A DNA stretch of 64,000 bases from CAWFNW01 sp963817405 (GTDB lineage Bacteria > Actinomycetota > Coriobacteriia > Anaerosomatales > Anaerosomataceae), in NCBI GenBank assembly GCA_963817405.1, contig CAWFNW010000001.1, positions 62,001-126,000 of the forward strand. The letters run 5' to 3'. Each line of letters opens with the position of its first letter. Positions within the stretch are counted from its first letter, which is position 1. Positions 62,726 to 64,000 of this stretch are shown here, one piece after another. The position numbers were made by a program, and so were the translations under genes. The notes below the pieces were generated by a model. The model saw only the letters and a list, made by a program, of their open reading frames with translations. It was not told where the DNA came from and did no database searches.

Positions 62726-64000
62726 GCGACTCCACGCCTCTTCGCGAGAACGTCACCGGTCACCTCATCTTCGAGACAGGCGCACCCGAGTCCCGCTGCA
62801 TCCTTCCGCCGGCCCTCGACGTTCCGGCGATCGATCTTGGCGCCGCGCTTGGCGGTCGAGAGCGCCGCGAGCTTCCCGCCCTTCCGCACGTCACGGAAGT
62901 CGAGATCGCGCGTCACTACGAGCGTCTGGCCTCGGCCAACTTCGGCGTCGACACCGGGTTCTACCCGCTCGGCTCGTGCACTATGAAGTACAACCCGCGG
63001 ATCAATGAGTGGGCGTGCCGGCTTCCCGGATTCGCCGGACTGCACCCATACCAGCCTGAGGAGACCGCGCAGGGTGTCCTCAACCTCATGTGGAACTTGA
63101 GCGATGAGCTCGGCGAGGTCGCGGGCCTGCCGGCAGTGACGCTGCAACCGGCGGCGGGAGCGCACGGCGAATTCACCGCTCTCATGATGATCCGCGCCTA
63201 TCATTCGGACAGGGGCGACGTACGCGAGCGCGTCCTCATCCCGGACGCTGCTCACGGCACGAACCCGGCCACGGTCCACATGTGCGGCTACTCGGTGACG
63301 CAGATTCCCAGCAACGAACGGGGTGGTGTCGACCTCGATGCGCTGAAGGCGGCGCTCGGGCCCGACGTGGCAGCTATCATGCTCACGAACCCGAACACGC
63401 TCGGCCTCTTCGACGAGAACATTCGCGAGATCACGCGGCTCGTGCACGAGGTCGGAGCTCTCGCGTACTGCGACGGCGCCAATATGAACGCCGTCATGGG
63501 CAAGGCTCGCCCCGGCGACATGGGTTTCGATGCTATGCACATCAACCTTCACAAGACGTTCAGTACGCCGCACGGCGGGGGAGGCCCGGGAGCCGGCCCG
63601 GTGTGCGTGACGGAGGAACTTGCGCCGTACCTGCCGGGTCCGGTTGTCGTACGCCGCAGCGACGGGTCGTTCGGGCTCGCCACGCCGGCACGATCGATTG
63701 GCCGCGTGCGCTCCTTCCTCGGCAATGTGGGCGTGCTCGTACGCGCCTACACGTACGTACGCGCACTAGGGGGCCAAGGACTGACCGAGGCCTCCGAGCA
63801 GGCGGTACTCTCGGCTAACTACCTAAAGGAGCGTCTCAGAGGCGCGTTCGACCTGCCCTACGACCGTACCTGCATGCATGAGTTCGTGCTCTCGGGCGAG
63901 CGGCAGCGCAAGGCGAGCGGGGTGCGCACGCTCGATATCGCCAAACGGCTTCTCGACTACGGCGTACACCCGCCGACCGTGTACTTTCCGCTCATCGTGC
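62722..64000 (+). CDS. gcvPB: Glycine dehydrogenase (decarboxylating) subunit 2, 3' end outside window
   Basis: C-terminal half of the P protein, carrying the PLP lysine. Visible residues (about 426, of roughly 480) show FYPLGSCTMKYNPRINEW, LQPAAGAHGEFTALMMIRAY, NPATVHMCGY, and the PLP site INLHKTFSTPHGGGGPGAGP. GTG start in a GTGA overlap with gcvPA. No lesion is seen; it simply runs off the right edge. Confidence 0.94.
   Translation, partial: MSDSTPLRENVTGHLIFETGAPESRCILPPALDVPAIDLGAALGGRERRELPALPHVTEVEIARHYERLASANFGVDTGFYPLGSCTMKYNPRINEWACRLPGFAGLHPYQPEETAQGVLNLMWNLSDELGEVAGLPAVTLQPAAGAHGEFTALMMIRAYHSDRGDVRERVLIPDAAHGTNPATVHMCGYSVTQIPSNERGGVDLDALKAALGPDVAAIMLTNPNTLGLFDENIREITRLVHEVGALAYCDGANMNAVMGKARPGDMGFDAMHINLHKTFSTPHGGGGPGAGPVCVTEELAPYLPGPVVVRRSDGSFGLATPARSIGRVRSFLGNVGVLVRAYTYVRALGGQGLTEASEQAVLSANYLKERLRGAFDLPYDRTCMHEFVLSGERQRKASGVRTLDIAKRLLDYGVHPPTVYFPLIV

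Overview
This 64-kb window is a dense, GC-rich stretch of bacterial chromosome. Genes are mostly on the + strand and in long operons with GTGA/ATGA stop-start overlaps. The gene content points to a deep-branching, anaerobic member of the Actinomycetota, for example a Coriobacteriia/Anaerosomatales-like lineage; this placement is inferred from gene content only. The supporting signs are an actinobacterial-type integration host factor (mihF) next to gmk and rpoZ, a division cluster with sepF and divIVA and no ftsA between ftsQ and ftsZ, a ferredoxin-dependent 2-oxoacid oxidoreductase, an NAD-linked class 1B dihydroorotate dehydrogenase (pyrK/pyrD), a rubredoxin-first rubrerythrin and a two-subunit glycine decarboxylase.

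Region 1 (1-15 kb) is the tail of the division/cell-wall cluster: murB, ftsQ, ftsZ, pgeF, then a complete phosphate uptake operon pstS-C-A-B-phoU set between pgeF and yggS, followed by yggS, sepF, proC, yggT, divIVA, yggU and ileS. ileS has a T-box leader. Region 2 (15-28.4 kb) holds a DksA/TraR-type zinc-finger gene, lspA and rluD, then a full pyrimidine operon pyrR-B-C-carA-usp-carB-pyrK-D-F-E behind a PyrR attenuator. A tandem universal stress protein sits between carA and carB.

Region 3 (28.4-43.3 kb) begins with mihF-gmk-rpoZ and ends with coaBC. About 12.4 kb of other genes separate the two: a broken 5' remnant of thiI coupled to a putative queuosine-tRNA mannosyltransferase, a PadR-controlled ABC exporter operon, rubrerythrin plus a DJ-1/PfpI protein, a membrane GGDEF/HD-GYP protein, a fucose-isomerase-like protein and korAB.

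Region 4 (43.4-58.4 kb) is mixed envelope and housekeeping: a LiaF-like protein, an M23 peptidase, a metallophosphoesterase, tRNA-Pro(GGG), an EamA transporter, an ABC-F protein, a heavily base-paired intergenic region, CorA, a CDP-alcohol phosphatidyltransferase, a sugar nucleotidyltransferase fused to a degenerate phosphomannomutase, a VanW protein, a PaaK-type ligase with its ACT-domain partner, and a degenerate GGDEF protein. Region 5 (58.5-64 kb) is a D-Ala-D-Ala carboxypeptidase followed by the glycine cleavage operon gcvT-H-PA-PB; gcvPB runs off the right edge.

The most unusual items are the thiI remnant coupled to the tRNA glycosyltransferase gene, the pst-phoU operon inside the division cluster, the Usp gene inside the pyrimidine operon, the near-perfect palindrome in the ftsZ promoter, the loss of all four active-site loops in the mutase half of the 834-residue fusion, and the nested inverted repeats at 49.5-49.7 kb. 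No CRISPR array, insertion sequence, prophage or integrase was seen.
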